Source: Haliotis asinina | Taxonomy: Eukaryota; Mollusca; Gastropoda; Lepetellida; Haliotidae | NCBI RefSeq assembly: GCF_037392515.1 | Contig: NC_090288.1 | Span: 56,281,673 to 56,345,672, forward strand | Direction of reading: 5' to 3' | Length of the DNA: 64,000 nt | Part shown: positions 21,901 to 34,000 of the stretch, in pieces | Numbering within the stretch: the first letter of the stretch is position 1 | How the letters are laid out: each line of letters starts with the position of its first letter | Notes under the pieces: generated by a model | Database searches by the model: none | Told to the model about the DNA's origin: nothing | What the model saw: the letters and a program-made list of their open reading frames with translations, nothing else | Made by a program: the position numbers and the translations under genes

Positions 21901-24900
21901 ATTATATACATATGGTGGTGATCTGTAAATAACGAAGTCTGGTCCAGACAATCCGGTGATCAACAGCATGAGCTTCATAACTGAATATGATGACGTGTGT
22001 CAACCAAGTCTGCGAGCCCAACCACCAGATCCCGTCAATCGTATTTTAGGACAAGTATGGGATACTGAACTTCACTTCTAACCTTTTTCACAGGCTCGTC
22101 ATCCTTAAATCTAAGGATGAAATTATCATCATATAGCATCTACCAACAGAATAGCATATCTAAAGAAAAGACATGACCATAGACAAAAAAATCATACCTT
22201 CTCCCTGAGATCTGGCCTCTCTAGCGCTATCATGCTGCAGAAGACTGTGTAGGTTACAAACATGTGGTAGTCCATCAACTCATATGATGTGAAGGTGGCT
22301 ATTGTGTCCAGGAACAAGTTGGCTGCACTCTTGAAGTCCCTGATCGACATGTTGTAGATACCACGGTACACCTTCAGTCGATTACGTCTGTCCCAGTCAC
22401 CACCTTCGTCTATCAAACTGAAACAGACAGTATTCATGCCCAATACCAGTGTATGCAACTCCTAAAAATAACAGGAAGCCCACCGGGCTGCTAACTGAAC
22501 AATGCTACTGTCCCTGTAAACATTTAACCAGTCGTGTATTAAAAATAGGAACCGGAGAGGTGTTCGAATAATGTAATTTATGAACTATCAGAAAAGAACA
22601 ACACTGTTCATTGGCTGAAAGCATTCTCTAGACCAATCACATTTAATGTTAGATAAACATGATAAATGGGCAGGCTGATATGTGGAAGTTATGGTTTGAT
22701 TGATCATGAACTAAACAGACATTGTCTAGCTACCACATTTGTAAATTATTTTACAAATATTTCCTGTAGTCACTGACATGGTCAAATGTATACCCTTGGA
22801 AAATGTATTGGCCCACAGGCCTGGCTATGAAATAAAGCTGTGATGTAACTAGCAACCAGAGGGCCCCCAGGCAGACACTATTTCATACACTACCAATACT
22901 TTCAGCTTGCCATATTCAGCTTTAATCATGTTAATTTATAATTAGATAGCCTTTTATAAATTATATTCAAGACCTTATCAGTATTTGAAAGTAACACAGA
23001 TGTTACAGAGAAAAGCAGGACAATAGCAAGGATGCCAAAATACAATGATACAGTGAACTTTAAAGAGTCTTAAGAATATTCCACTTTGTTCACATGCAAT
23101 CTGACACAAAAACAAAACATACCAATCATCATGATCTTGATAAATATCAGCGCAGCAAGCACAGAATCCAGTGTTTTGTTAAATACCAAATTTTGATTGG
23201 GCATTTTTACATACAGATGGGGCATGTGTCTGAAGCATATGACTTCAGTCAAGTCATCACTGGTTCATTCTTCTGAAAAGAATGGGTGCTGATAACTTAC
23301 TGCAACACTCAATATTGTGGTACTAATAGTGCGGCATGTCATTCTGAATAGACCCATGAAGGTCCGGGGTAGAATAGGCCTTCAGCAACCCATGCTTGCC
23401 ATAAAAGGTGACTATGCTTGTCATAAGAGGCAATTAACGGTGTTGGGTGGTCAGGCTCGCTGACTTGGTTGACACTTGTCATCGGTTCCCAATTGCTCAG
23501 ATCGATGCACGTGTTGTTGTCTGAACTAGACTTGATTACTTACTGTTTTGTATACTGCCATATGGCAGGAATATTGCTGAGTGTGGCACTAAACTTAAGT
23601 CACTCACTCATTTTGAATAAATGAAACAGAACAGAGTGAGATGAAATGGTATGCTTCACTCATATAGCAATGTCAAAACATGGCAACCCAAGCTGTCTTT
23701 GAGGTTGAAGGTTAACAGGGACAGTTTTCAAAAAACTTACTAGCCTAAGCTTATACAACATGTTAAATGTGCTTTGTTTGTGGAGCTGGATTCAAGTCCT
23801 AGATATTCTAGAACCACACTACCAAACATGGTGACTCATCCAAGAACTCTCAAGTCTATAACTATGTCGTGTAACATGCTTGAGTTCATCTATATTGTGT
23901 CCACTGCTCTTTGAACCACACTATATACCCCACACATAATCACATTAATATTTCATGGGGTGGTTTATGTTTAGATGGTGTGATGTAAAAACAAAATCAT
24001 AGATTACCTTTGTGCTTTTTCCAGATTCTTTGTGATGATATCATGGTCCATGTAGAACAACCCTAGTCTAATGAGATGAAATACAATATCGAGTCTGTAG
24101 CCTAATGTTACTGTCTTCTCATACGTCTTGCGGAATTGGGACAGGCATTCATCCTGTAACACAATACAACCAAATTCTAATAACATTTCGATCAACAAGT
24201 TGCTTGTCCTTGGAGAAAGACTAAATCTACTGCTGATTGGTCACATGATTTGTCAATCATAACGACATGCCTACACATGCTACTAATTAACAATTCATGT
24301 CTAACTTACACTTACAACGTCCAGCATTATTATGAGTTTAACACTACATATACCAATATAAGCTGAATCTGTTGCATGGTATACACATAAAATTAGCACA
24401 GTTTGACCAGTTATATAAGATGGACCCAAAATGGTTGAGACGGTAAAAGCTGGGGACACAATAACGTAGTTGTATCAATAATGTAATCACTTGAACATCC
24501 GTATCAACATACACATCCCTACACTGGCTACCTTATCTCCGATCTTGCTTAAGTATTCAGCCTTCTCCAACATGAAGTCACGGATCTCTGTCTCTCCAAG
24601 ATTCTTTTCAGCATCTTCAATAGCCTCATCCAGCTTCTTCAGTTTGTCAGTATTAGCTGCCTTCATCTGCTGGAGGAGCTTGCTGTCTAGGCTCCATCCC
24701 AAGTCTCTACAGACCTCTTCATAGTATGGGGCCATATCTGAGCAACAGAAATAACATTTATGGACATTTCCTATATGTTGACCTTGTTAACCAAGACAGA
24801 ATGCAAGAACATATTATACAGACCATAACCTACCTTACAAAAGAGAACATATTATCCTACCCTCCTTCTTTAGCTGACCACACCAAAAGCATAATGAGAG

Positions 24901-26740
24901 TTTTGCCATAACCAAGACAACATGTTGATAACAATTGAATCATCTAATTACACTTATTGGCTTATGAATTTTCAATCCTGTGTGGACCAATGTTTGAATC
25001 TGATGGGGTGATTTATTGTTTGATCTAATGATGCAACATTGTGATACCCACTTTGAAATGATGCATTATCCCCTAAATTGTAACCACATCCTGAAAGTTC
25101 CTGAGTCAAATATTTTCAGAACTTTCCACCCATTTTCTATCATAATTGAGTTCATTTCAGTTCTGATGTCTCCTAACACAAACCTAACCCTATGCGTCTT
25201 TAAGTGTCATGTAAGAAAATAAGTCAACAAAAGTTGCTGCAGACATTGACAGATGTTCAAGTTATTTGAATGGCATGAACATAAATGTAAACAAGCTGGG
25301 GCAACCTACCAATCTGCCTAAAATAGGCCAAATGGGATACTATAGGTCATCCTGCCTATTTTGCTATTGGCTGATCAGCCTTTAATTATGATATTTATTA
25401 TAAAAATTTGAGGTGGTGCATTTCTGCATGAGGACACTAATATGATTCAAGTTTTGATGTACTAAGTTTTTCACTCAAACCCTTTTTGAGAATTTTCATC
25501 ACAAAATAACGTTAAGTCTTTGAAGGGCACTTAGAAGTGAAATACATAACAATGAAGATTTTTATGGACATCAACCTCTTATTATGAGAAAACAATGTTT
25601 CAGAGTTAATGCTTACTCCTTCATCAGGTGACCTGATGAAGACTTACTCTTCATCAGGTGACCTGATGAAGGAATAAGCATTAACTCCAAAACGTTGTGT
25701 TGTCATAATAAGAAGTTGATATCCATAAAAATCTTCATTCTCAAAATAAAGTTGTTTGGAAACTGCTCATTAAGAATGAGTCCATAACATTTCTGACAAT
25801 TTTCACTGAAAATCAATGACATGGATATTCAGTTCTAGTTCTCAGAGAAAATCTATGAAAAATTGTGTTCTTAATGAAACCTCTTTTCCTGAACATTACA
25901 TAAATTTCAATTTTGCCCCCAAACATTGTTGTTTTTTTTAAGGTGAGGAGTCCATTAACTGTTCATGTCTATGATCAAATGTACCATTTCGGGTGGAAAT
26001 TAACAGTTTGTGAAATAATTAGAAACAAGTCCAACTATAGTGCGAATGTCCTACAGTACAATATTCCGAATGGCCTATAATATCCCGCTTGGCTGGCCTA
26101 TAATATCCCGTTCGACCGATTACAGAGAGATCTGTACGTTTCCTCAACCTGGTAAAAAGAGGAATTTAAATAGTCAACTACTGACCCCAAAATTACAGGC
26201 CCCAAAATATTTACTCTTTACCATCACATCGCTGAAATATTAAGTACTCAAGTAAACAAGCTATGTCCACTCACACACTAATGATGAACTAATCTCACAC
26301 CAATAATTCATTTGTTTTGTTTTTCCAGATTTCTTAATCCTTAAATCCTTTTTTCGATCGGCGTCCTTACTAATACTACCATGTTATTACTAAGGCGACC
26401 AAACTACATACCCGAACCATAGTCTATTTCTCACTGAATGAAGAAACATTACTCAAACTGGGTATATACATTCTAATTACGTATTTAGCATAAGAAAGGT
26501 CTCACGATTTTAGGATACATTATCATTCAGGCTTTATTATGGGCACTTTGAACATGACACATCAAAATTGAAGATGGAAAATATGATCAACTCACTATCT
26601 GTCTTGATAGCTTCAAGCAATTTGTTTTGTATACTCTTGTCATGTTTATGTTTGTCCGACGCTAACATAAACTTTAACTGTGCTAGCTCTAAGTTAGGGT
26701 TTTTAGGTAAACCCTGCTCCTCGAGATTTTCAGCCGGCAT
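18892..26740 (-). CDS. PSMD6: 26S proteasome non-ATPase regulatory subunit 6 (Rpn7)
   Basis: Eight exons join in frame: 26740-26596, 24737-24532, 24153-24008, 22417-22198, 20942-20834, 20413-20245, 19633-19528 and 18960-18892. They give 389 residues, the same length I recall for human PSMD6. Matches run the whole length: [20 protein letters not shown] at the start, [91 protein letters not shown], and a C-terminus ending KLSRVINI. Rpn7 is a lid subunit with N-terminal helical repeats and a C-terminal PCI domain; it helps assemble the proteasome lid. All junctions restore expected codons, for example AG|T giving Ser in KAQSLIDEGG. The introns carry SINEs and a 190-bp fold-back. A CRE-like site lies just upstream. 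Confidence 0.97.
19528..19633 (-). CDS. PSMD6: PSMD6 exon 7
   Basis: It encodes [18 protein letters not shown] through [10 protein letters not shown]. The donor is CAG|GTAAGA. Confidence 0.96.
19779..20019 (-). mobile_element. Family 1 SINE-like copy
   Basis: It lies in PSMD6 intron 7 upstream of exon 7 on the plus map, flanked by the 13-bp duplication ACATTTCTTAGAG (19766-19778, 20020-20032). The sequence follows the 41558-41829 copy closely. Confidence 0.82.
20245..20413 (-). CDS. PSMD6: PSMD6 exon 6
   Basis: It encodes the PCI core: [20 protein letters not shown], then [16 protein letters not shown]. The donor AG|GTGCGT splits an Arg codon. Confidence 0.96.
20834..20942 (-). CDS. PSMD6: PSMD6 exon 5
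   Basis: It encodes [20 protein letters not shown] through FFRAL. The acceptor is TTGCAG and the donor is G|GTAAGG. Confidence 0.95.
21840..22085 (-). mobile_element. Family 1 SINE-like copy, diverged
   Basis: It shows AGCAATATTCCAGG, GGCAGCGGTCTGTAA, GTCTGGTCCAGACAATCC and CAACCAAGTC in the family order, with a short internal duplication near 21890-21930. It is in PSMD6 intron 4. Confidence 0.7.
22198..22417 (-). CDS. PSMD6: PSMD6 exon 4
   Basis: It encodes [17 protein letters not shown] through ERPDLREK and leads into the PCI region. The acceptor is TGTTTCAG and the donor is AAG|GTATGA. Confidence 0.96.
23351..23607 (+). mobile_element. Family 1 SINE-like copy
   Basis: It is in PSMD6 intron 3, opposite in orientation to the copy at 41558, flanked by TCATTCTGAATA and TCATTTTGAATA (23339-23350, 23608-23619), a 12-bp duplication with one change. 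Confidence 0.82.
24008..24153 (-). CDS. PSMD6: PSMD6 exon 3
   Basis: It encodes [14 protein letters not shown] through [17 protein letters not shown]. The donor AG|GTAATC splits a Ser codon. Confidence 0.95.
24532..24737 (-). CDS. PSMD6: PSMD6 exon 2
   Basis: It begins within AAT (Asn), then [14 protein letters not shown], and ends KIGDK before GTAGCC. It includes the conserved segment [13 protein letters not shown]. Confidence 0.95.
25513..25738. mobile_element. Large fold-back element in PSMD6 intron 1
   Basis: Arms of about 90 bases (GAAGATTTTTATGGACATCA ... and its inverse) meet at two copies of TTCATCAGGTGACCTGATGA. Related elements are at 38692-38878 and 44468-44672. Confidence 0.75.
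26596..26740 (-). CDS. PSMD6: PSMD6 exon 1
   Basis: It encodes the N-terminus from ATG at 26740. The start context CACCAAAATGCC is good. The donor is A|GTGAGT, which splits the Asn codon. Confidence 0.95.
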
Positions 26741-26754
26741 TTTGGTGAAGGAAG

Positions 26755-26762
26755 TGACGTCA
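26755..26762. promoter_or_regulatory. CRE palindrome upstream of PSMD6
   Basis: A full TGACGTCA palindrome ends 15 bases upstream of the PSMD6 start codon, next to CACTTCCT (ETS-like) on the minus strand. CREB/ATF and ETS sites are common in TATA-less housekeeping promoters; use here is inferred. Confidence 0.5.
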
Positions 26763-27239
26763 CGAAATGAATACGGACTAAATATGTGTTATATTATATG
26801 TATTTATCAAACCATATATGCATTACTCAACAGATATTGCTATTTCACTGTGGAAAATTATATAATCAACATTATCTTTTCAAAATCAGAAACGTATAGA
26901 CTTATTCACAAATTAAATTAGACGGTTTTCATTGCTGCGATACATAGCACAAATATGCTAACTTCCTATCAACCAGTAACAAAAGTCGACATTCTGCGCG
27001 TTCTCACACGGCGAACTCAAGTTTGATCTCTTATGATTTTCGTCAAATTTCGTAATTTATACGTACGGAGGTCATGTTGTTGTGAAATTCATAGAAGGAC
27101 GCGTTTAAAAGAAATTGGAAACAAAATAGGAATCCTGCTTATGGGTGTATTTTGAAATCTGTATGTCGTTTTTGACAATCTCAGGTGTCACTATTAAATG
27201 GCATTCGGCAAACCGAAATTCGTTATAAAAGAGTTTGAA

Positions 27240-27907
27240 GCATGATAATTTGCAAATTCATCACAGGGCGGGGAAACGAAGTAGGCGCGATACCGAACCC
27301 AGTCAGGGCCAGTGGGTGTTCACTCAAGTGTAGCGACGCCGTTTCATTGGCCACTGGTTCATTTGCAGATACGCTTAGCGATACGCTTAGCCGGCCCATT
27401 GTTTATGAGTTATGGGCCCGATGGGTGTTAATTTCAAATTGCATGTGGTCAAAGATTGAAGTTGTACATTGTATATTATTATTAGCAGACAGGCCGGTAG
27501 ACATATAGTGTCAATAAACCAGACATTGAGTTTTCTCTGTGACAGAGTCTGCTTATCACAATCAACATGGTTTTTTTATGTAACGAGTAGATTATTTACT
27601 CGTTTGTGTACACAACCAAGATTAGACTACTGCTCACGACCTCATACTCCGGGCAGGCATGCTGTTTCAAGCTCAGCGAACCCATTCACTGCGCATACGT
27701 TATGGGCATAGCTGTTGAAACCACGTTTTCCCCCAGCGCTTGGAGAAAATTAGTGAATCCTTTGAACTCCGATTTCGCGGGCTTTTTTCATCTCGTTTTT
27801 TTCAACTTTACAGGTTGAATTGGCATTTTTGATGATTTTTTTCGGTTTAAGTGCATACCGAAAGGTACCAGAATCTGCAAAATTGTGCTGAACGTTGCAC
27901 GTGGCCT
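27240..27907. mobile_element. Partial copy of the TTAA element at 6929-8206
   Basis: It is closely similar to about 7090-8206, sharing the CGAACCCAGTCA, GACAGACATATA, ACACAACCAAGATTAGACTA and CGAAAGGTACCAGAATCTGC segments, and ends GTTGCACGTGGCCT next to TTAA (27908-27911). The left terminus is not recognisable. Confidence 0.75.
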
Positions 27908-28284
27908 TTAAGTAACATTAACAATATATCTGAAGATGAAAACAAGTGGATTTAGAGATTGAGGAGCTTTCTCAATATTTGATTTGCGATATTTGGCTGA
28001 TCAGTAGTCTCCCCTTCACGCCTCAGAATATGCTAATAGCGTTTGTTGGTTTATGTCGCAACAAGCAATATTCCAACTTTACATGGCGGTCTGTACATAC
28101 CCACGTCAGACAAACCACTGATTATTTTTATAAGCATTATTCAAACCATCGGGTATGATGACACTCAGTCAGTCAAACGACCATGGCCTCTAGATTTTTC
28201 ATTGGTGGAACTGTATTTGTTTATGTCAAATATCCCGTGAGACAAAATCTGGTAGGCCCGAGAAGAACCAGATAGCATCTAGTC

Positions 28285-28432
28285 TCCAGCTCGCTGACTT
28301 GGTTGATGCATGTCATTGTACCCTAACTGCGTATATGGTGCTCATGATGTCTATCATTGGGTTGTTTGTTTATGACTCGATTATTTACAGACCGCGCCAT
28401 ATAGCAGGAATATTGTTGAGTGTGGAGACAAA
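28285..28432 (+). mobile_element. Family 1 SINE-like fragment
   Basis: CTCGCTGACTTGGTTGATGC, ACTCGATTATTTACAGACCG and ATTGTTGAGTGTGG match the family. It explains the open frame at 28299-28613, which is therefore not called as a gene. Confidence 0.65.
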
Positions 28433-30272
28433 CAAACAAACGGAGGCTGTTCATGAACCTCCAACACTGTCAGACAGGGTACACCTGAACAATGGGGATG
28501 AAGAAGTGCATGCGAAGTTCAATAACACCATAATGGCTGGAGAGAACAGAAGAGACACTCATCCGATGATTTTCCAGGAAGTGTTGCAAAGTATGTCTTG
28601 TACAGATCCATGAACGTAGTGTAACCTCTCTCAGGGACATGGAGTTGAAGATTAGATAATGACCAGGGTGTTTTAAGATGTTCACCTAAACGATCTAAGG
28701 CACTTTATCAGGCGATAAAGTACACTTTCTGCATTACGCCATGCTGCCGTTCTGGTCTGTCCCCTCGTAATCACACGCTCTTGTTAACTGACGCCTCTCA
28801 AACATGTCAGTTGTCGTTGTCACATCATTAGAGCAGCAGATCAGTTTGCCTTGAACGAGGACAGTTTATGTAAATGAAACCGTCGCTTTTCTGCGTAGAT
28901 AAATGGATGATTAGTATTAAATTTAGCATCTTGAAAAGAAAAGCGAACTGTATATCTGAAGTATACATGTATGTGGTTACGTAGTACATATCATGACCTA
29001 TGGAAGATGAAGGAGGGACATGAGAAAACTTGGAGAAAAAGATACCCCAACACCTGGCAGACGTTTAAAGTATGTAATTTAGAGACGACAACGCAGCTGA
29101 AATCAACTAAGGGACCGTTCATAATTTATCACTAGGTGGGGGGTAGCTCCTCCTTCAAGACTTAGGACAAAACAAATGGCTCCCCCCCCTCAACACACAC
29201 ACAAGCATTCTATGTACAAAAAACATGCCCACCCAACCACCCCCCCCCCCATCCCCCGCCTATTTAAAATAATAAATTAAAAGCAAATAGTAAAACTGAC
29301 ACATTCGTTTTCGCCTTTCAGTGTCGTAAATTAACACCGTCATGTTTCAATAGGCAATCAGTGGTTTTAAGTTCTAACAAGTAACAAATATGTTCAGCTG
29401 TAAAAGCAAATGATACGATACGCTTGACACTAAATAAGAACGGGAAACTAAAATCAGCATTTGGGGAATATAAATTGTACACAACATTTTAAGAAATGAT
29501 ATTCAATTTGCCATTACAGCATCACATTTTAGTCTAGTTTGATATGACACGCCTACGGATATACAGAGGGGTATCTACCTAGTTCAATCATTAATTCTGA
29601 TAGAAATACCTGTTTTAAAGATAATTCATTTATAAAATTATAAACGGCTGTTTTGATCTCTATTATATGGCAGGCCTTCAGGAAGTATCGATGTCGGCCT
29701 GGCTGCTCCATACCTTTGCTAATCTGTTTCATTTTGTGTGTGTCTATCGATGTTCTTTGTTGGAAACAATAATTGCTCTTTTGTCTTCTGTTTAATCAAC
29801 TCATTTATGAACCATGCTTCCTATGGGTATTCTCCAGCAACTGGGGAGTTCCCACTTTCTTTGTAGGCATGTGGAAGCACCAGCCATGTGCACTCAACCG
29901 TTAATTAACGTGTCTCATAACTGGGAGGGAGTTCCCATAAATGGGAGGACACCTCTAATGGGCGCCAAGAAATAAGCGTCGGGCTTCTAATAAGCGCAGG
30001 GTATGTTTTGCATAATGTACATTCATGTGACACAAAAACAAACTGTTCTGTCTGTCTGTATAGTCTCCTGATGCAAAATTAGCTTTACGCTCACTAACAC
30101 CCAGTAGCGCAAAAAGAGCCGGGTCTCCAAAAAGTGCCTTAAGCGGGTCTCTTGATGTTCGTTCGTAAAAGTTACACAACTGACTGAAGGAATGTTTAGG
30201 TTAGAAAACGATAAAAAAAAGTCCAAGAAAAAAATTTAAAAAACCCCAAACAAACCAACCCCGCCCACCCCC

Positions 30273-30274
<2 letters not shown>

Positions 30275-30350
<76 letters not shown>

Positions 30351-30353
30351 CAC
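30275..30353 (+). repeat. CA/CGCA microsatellite
   Basis: CA units flank a block of about eight CGCA units; alternating purine-pyrimidine throughout. Confidence 0.92.
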
Positions 30354-30952
30354 AAAAATAATATGAAAACCTTGGATGGTAATGAAAAAGAACTAGAGAA
30401 ACATATTTCACTCTTCTCGTTTAGCCTAAACTGTCTCCTACACAGCCAGTAATTCCAGAAATTAGTGAACACTTCTTGAACGGGAATTCTGAGAGAATTA
30501 TCATATTCAGTAATGGTAATTTGTATTTAACGCATAACATTTTCTCACAGCATCGTCAAACCACAACTTAACCCCAGTCTACGGCTTATGTAAAAACATA
30601 CAAAATGTGATAGTTCAGTGTTACTCGAACATGAATACTTCAAGCGTTACCTCGTCTCAGTTGTATTCACTTATGTATCGTAGACCTAAAACAACGACTT
30701 ACAAAACGAAGAAACACGATTTATTCCGTTGTTTGTAAATTAACGATTTAAACAAACAGGATGTCGGCATGAAACACACACAACGGTGGTTGCCCATAGG
30801 ATTAACCGTCGATTGGTTGTTAGACAAATAGTATGCGAGCAGTCGGCGGTAGAATGTCATGAAAACTACCGAAGACAGTAAACAACTACGAGATATATTG
30901 CTCTCAGATAATAGCGCGGTAACAGTGGTCGACTAACTGTATATGTTTCAAA

Positions 30953-31006
30953 ATGCCAGACATAGAGAAGTTGCACTTAGAAGAGGCACTGGAAGACAGC
31001 CCTCAG
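30953..31006 (+). CDS. APPL1: APPL exon 1
   Basis: It starts at the ATG in TTTCAAAATGCC and encodes 18 residues. The donor CAG|GTATTT is in phase 0. Confidence 0.93.
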
Positions 31007-34000
31007 GTATTTAGTTTGGCAGATTGAAATCGACATGCTATCGAGTGGGAGTGACCCCAACTTGTCGGTGCAGTTGTCAATATCCAGTCATAAATAACCC
31101 TTTTAATTGAAATCGTTTCTGGTACATATGTATGCATGCAGCGCATGGCGGATTTAATGGTGTTTGTGGTAAATATGAATTGAGATGCATTTCTTAAGAA
31201 TTTGTTTTTCGGTGTAATGCATTTAACAGGTGCTCATTTTTGACATAAACATTGGACTTCTCTGCAGCTAATCTCGAGCTACCTCGGCGATATATCAGCT
31301 GTTTCTCTGTTGCAAAGTCGGCATTTAGGGCTAAGATTGTGTATGCATGGTTATGCAGATACCTATTATGCATGTTATGATTCACAGGTCGTCTCTCAAG
31401 TAAACCTCAGTAATTAATTGGTCCCATTGATGGATGACCCGCAATTGTGTGATTGTTCAGTGCAATAAATGTAACCACTGTCTATAATCAAGCTAACAGA
31501 ATGACAACATCTAAGTACTTTTTCATTGATTGATTCAGCTTATGACAATGCTTGCATTCCTTACTCATTGATCAGCTGGTATGTAATGGATCAGTGCATG
31601 CTCAGCAATGCATTAATGCATTATGACTGGAACTAAATATTCTGAGTGTCTGTAGCTGTATTGGTAGTTTTTAACTGAATGGCTTTTTCAACCTTTTTAA
31701 CTGAATAATGTTTCACAGCACATTCGATATGTCTAACTTTCAATAATCATTTGGAACTGATTTGTAGTCTTGGAGCCATTTAAAGTTTAAATTGCATGTG
31801 CTTGCTGCAGCTTATGATGGTTATGGATGTGACTTTTAAGAAATAAGCATATGCTGTAGCTTTTTTGAGCTGGGTCATTTGAGTTGTGAAAGGGCCTGTT
31901 TGTTTTTTAGAAACTGAAAAAGTATAACCAGGATTTATTTCTTGACCACTAATGGTGCCAGATTCTCCTTGACCTTACTTCTGTTTGTTTTTCCGTCTTC
32001 TGAAATATGTTTCATGACTTGTTTCAAGTGCTCTTTTCCTTGAAATTCATAGAATATTGATATTCCACCAGGAAGTTTTTCACGAATAATTTGTGACAGA
32101 CAATTTAAAGAAATAATGAATTTAATCAGATATTCTGTATACTAAATCACATTGAGGAAATTTATATATACCTTTAGCCATAGGCTCTAGAGGGCCTTAG
32201 GTCAGTAGAGATTATTGTTGGAAAGATGTAAATGTGTTATTATCAGTAGTTTATATATATTATTATTAGATCTGAATTAATTAATGTAAAATTTTATTGT
32301 CTGCACTTAGCATTGATCACTAGATTGTCTGGTCCAGACTCGATTATTTACAGACCACAGCCATGATGATGGAATGTTGCAGAGTGTGGCATAAAACTAG
32401 ACTCACTCACTCACTGACAGCACTTAGCAGTATTCCAGCCATATGGCAGCGATATAGCAGATTACTGTAAATATTGTAGTCAGGACCTGACACAATAGTA
32501 ACTGAGCAAATATTCACATCATCAGGGTATGATGACACATCACCAAGCTTACCAACTGATCCATTTTGTCTTCTCTAACCCTGAATTCAGGTGGAAGCTA
32601 CAAAATCAGTGCATATGCTTATGTGAATAATATAAATCAATGGGTGAAACCTGACAGAGGTGCATTGATGTTTATTGACCAACTTGTTTTGGAAGTAGCA
32701 GATTGAATGGGTAGAAGGAGGACATGGCAACTCCAGCTGTTGCTGATATTGAACTGACAACTCATTCCATTTCACTGACAAATCTGAAGCATGTAGTATG
32801 TACCTGACAACAAATTCCATTAAACTGAAAACTGTTATACCAACGTAGTATACATTATTCACATATGACAACAATTTCCATTAGAATGAAAGGCATTAGC
32901 ATGTGCAATATTTGGAAAGCAAGACACTTGAAATTCCTGGGAAAACTGGAAGTGTAAAATGTGCATACCAGGAAGGAAATTACTCAATCATTCCTAGGTA
33001 GATACATTGTGGACAGGTGCTTCAAGGAAAAGGGTCAGATTTTGGGAAAAAACCACCAGTCTTTCAAGAATTTCTGTTTTTGGAGGTGAAACTCAGAACT
33101 GTGTAACTAGTGAAGATCTGGGTCAGAACTGACCTTCAGTAACCCATGCTTGTTGTTAGAGACGACTAACATGATCGGGTGGTTAGGCTCACTGACTTGG
33201 TTGACACATGATCATATCCCGATTATGTAGATAGATGCTCTTGCTGTTATTCACTGGCATGTCTGGTCGAGACTCAATTATTTACAGACTTCCACCATAT
33301 AGGTGGAATTTTGCTAAATGTGGCATAAAACTCACTCATAACCATATGGAGAAATCAGGTAATTGATCACACAAGAAATGGAATATCAATAATTATCTTC
33401 CCTCACGCATTAATGTCTGATTGGCTGAGTACTCATCTATTATTTTCAATGTGCCCCATGTACCAGCAAGGCGCATTGCAATACACCCCGCTGCCAATAG
33501 CAACTCATTCGGTACTTCGTGGTAGTTATATTTTTGTCTCATGTAACATTAAATGACGCATGATGCATGGAAATTGCCGATGTATTGTGAATGGAAATTG
33601 ATTGAAGTTAGATGCCTTTCAGTCTGTTATTCAATCTAGTGATGGCTATGAAAACTATTACTGTTGTAATACTTGTACATGTTTATCGAATATTTTGCAG
33701 TGTTTAATTCACTGTGGTAAACAGTGTTTAGTTCACTGTGGTAAACAGTGTTTAGTTCACTGTGTTACGATGGGTACAGGTACATGTTTATCGAATATTT
33801 TGCAGTGTTTAATTCACTGTGGTAAACAGTGTTTAGTTCACTGTGTTTCAATGGGTACAGGCACATGTTTATCGAATATTTTGCAGTGTTTAGTTCACTG
33901 TTAAACAGTGTTTAGTTCACTGTGTTACAGTGGGTACAGATACATGTTTATCGAATATTTCACAGTGTTTAATTCACTGGTAAACAGTGTTTAGTTCACT

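Larger units (their letters stand above)
26763..30952. other. Intergenic between divergent PSMD6 and APPL
   Basis: It holds the TTAA element relative (27240-27907), a SINE fragment (28285-28432), C-rich tracts near 29180-29260 and the CA repeat at 30275-30353. The APPL promoter should lie in the last few hundred bases; no TATA box is seen. Confidence 0.6.

Noticed and set aside
28299..28613. 104-codon open frame
   Set aside because: The first half is a SINE; the remainder shows no conserved motif.
33602..33904. 100-codon Cys-rich open frame
   Set aside because: It is mostly minisatellite translation; kept only as a possible alternative splicing finding.
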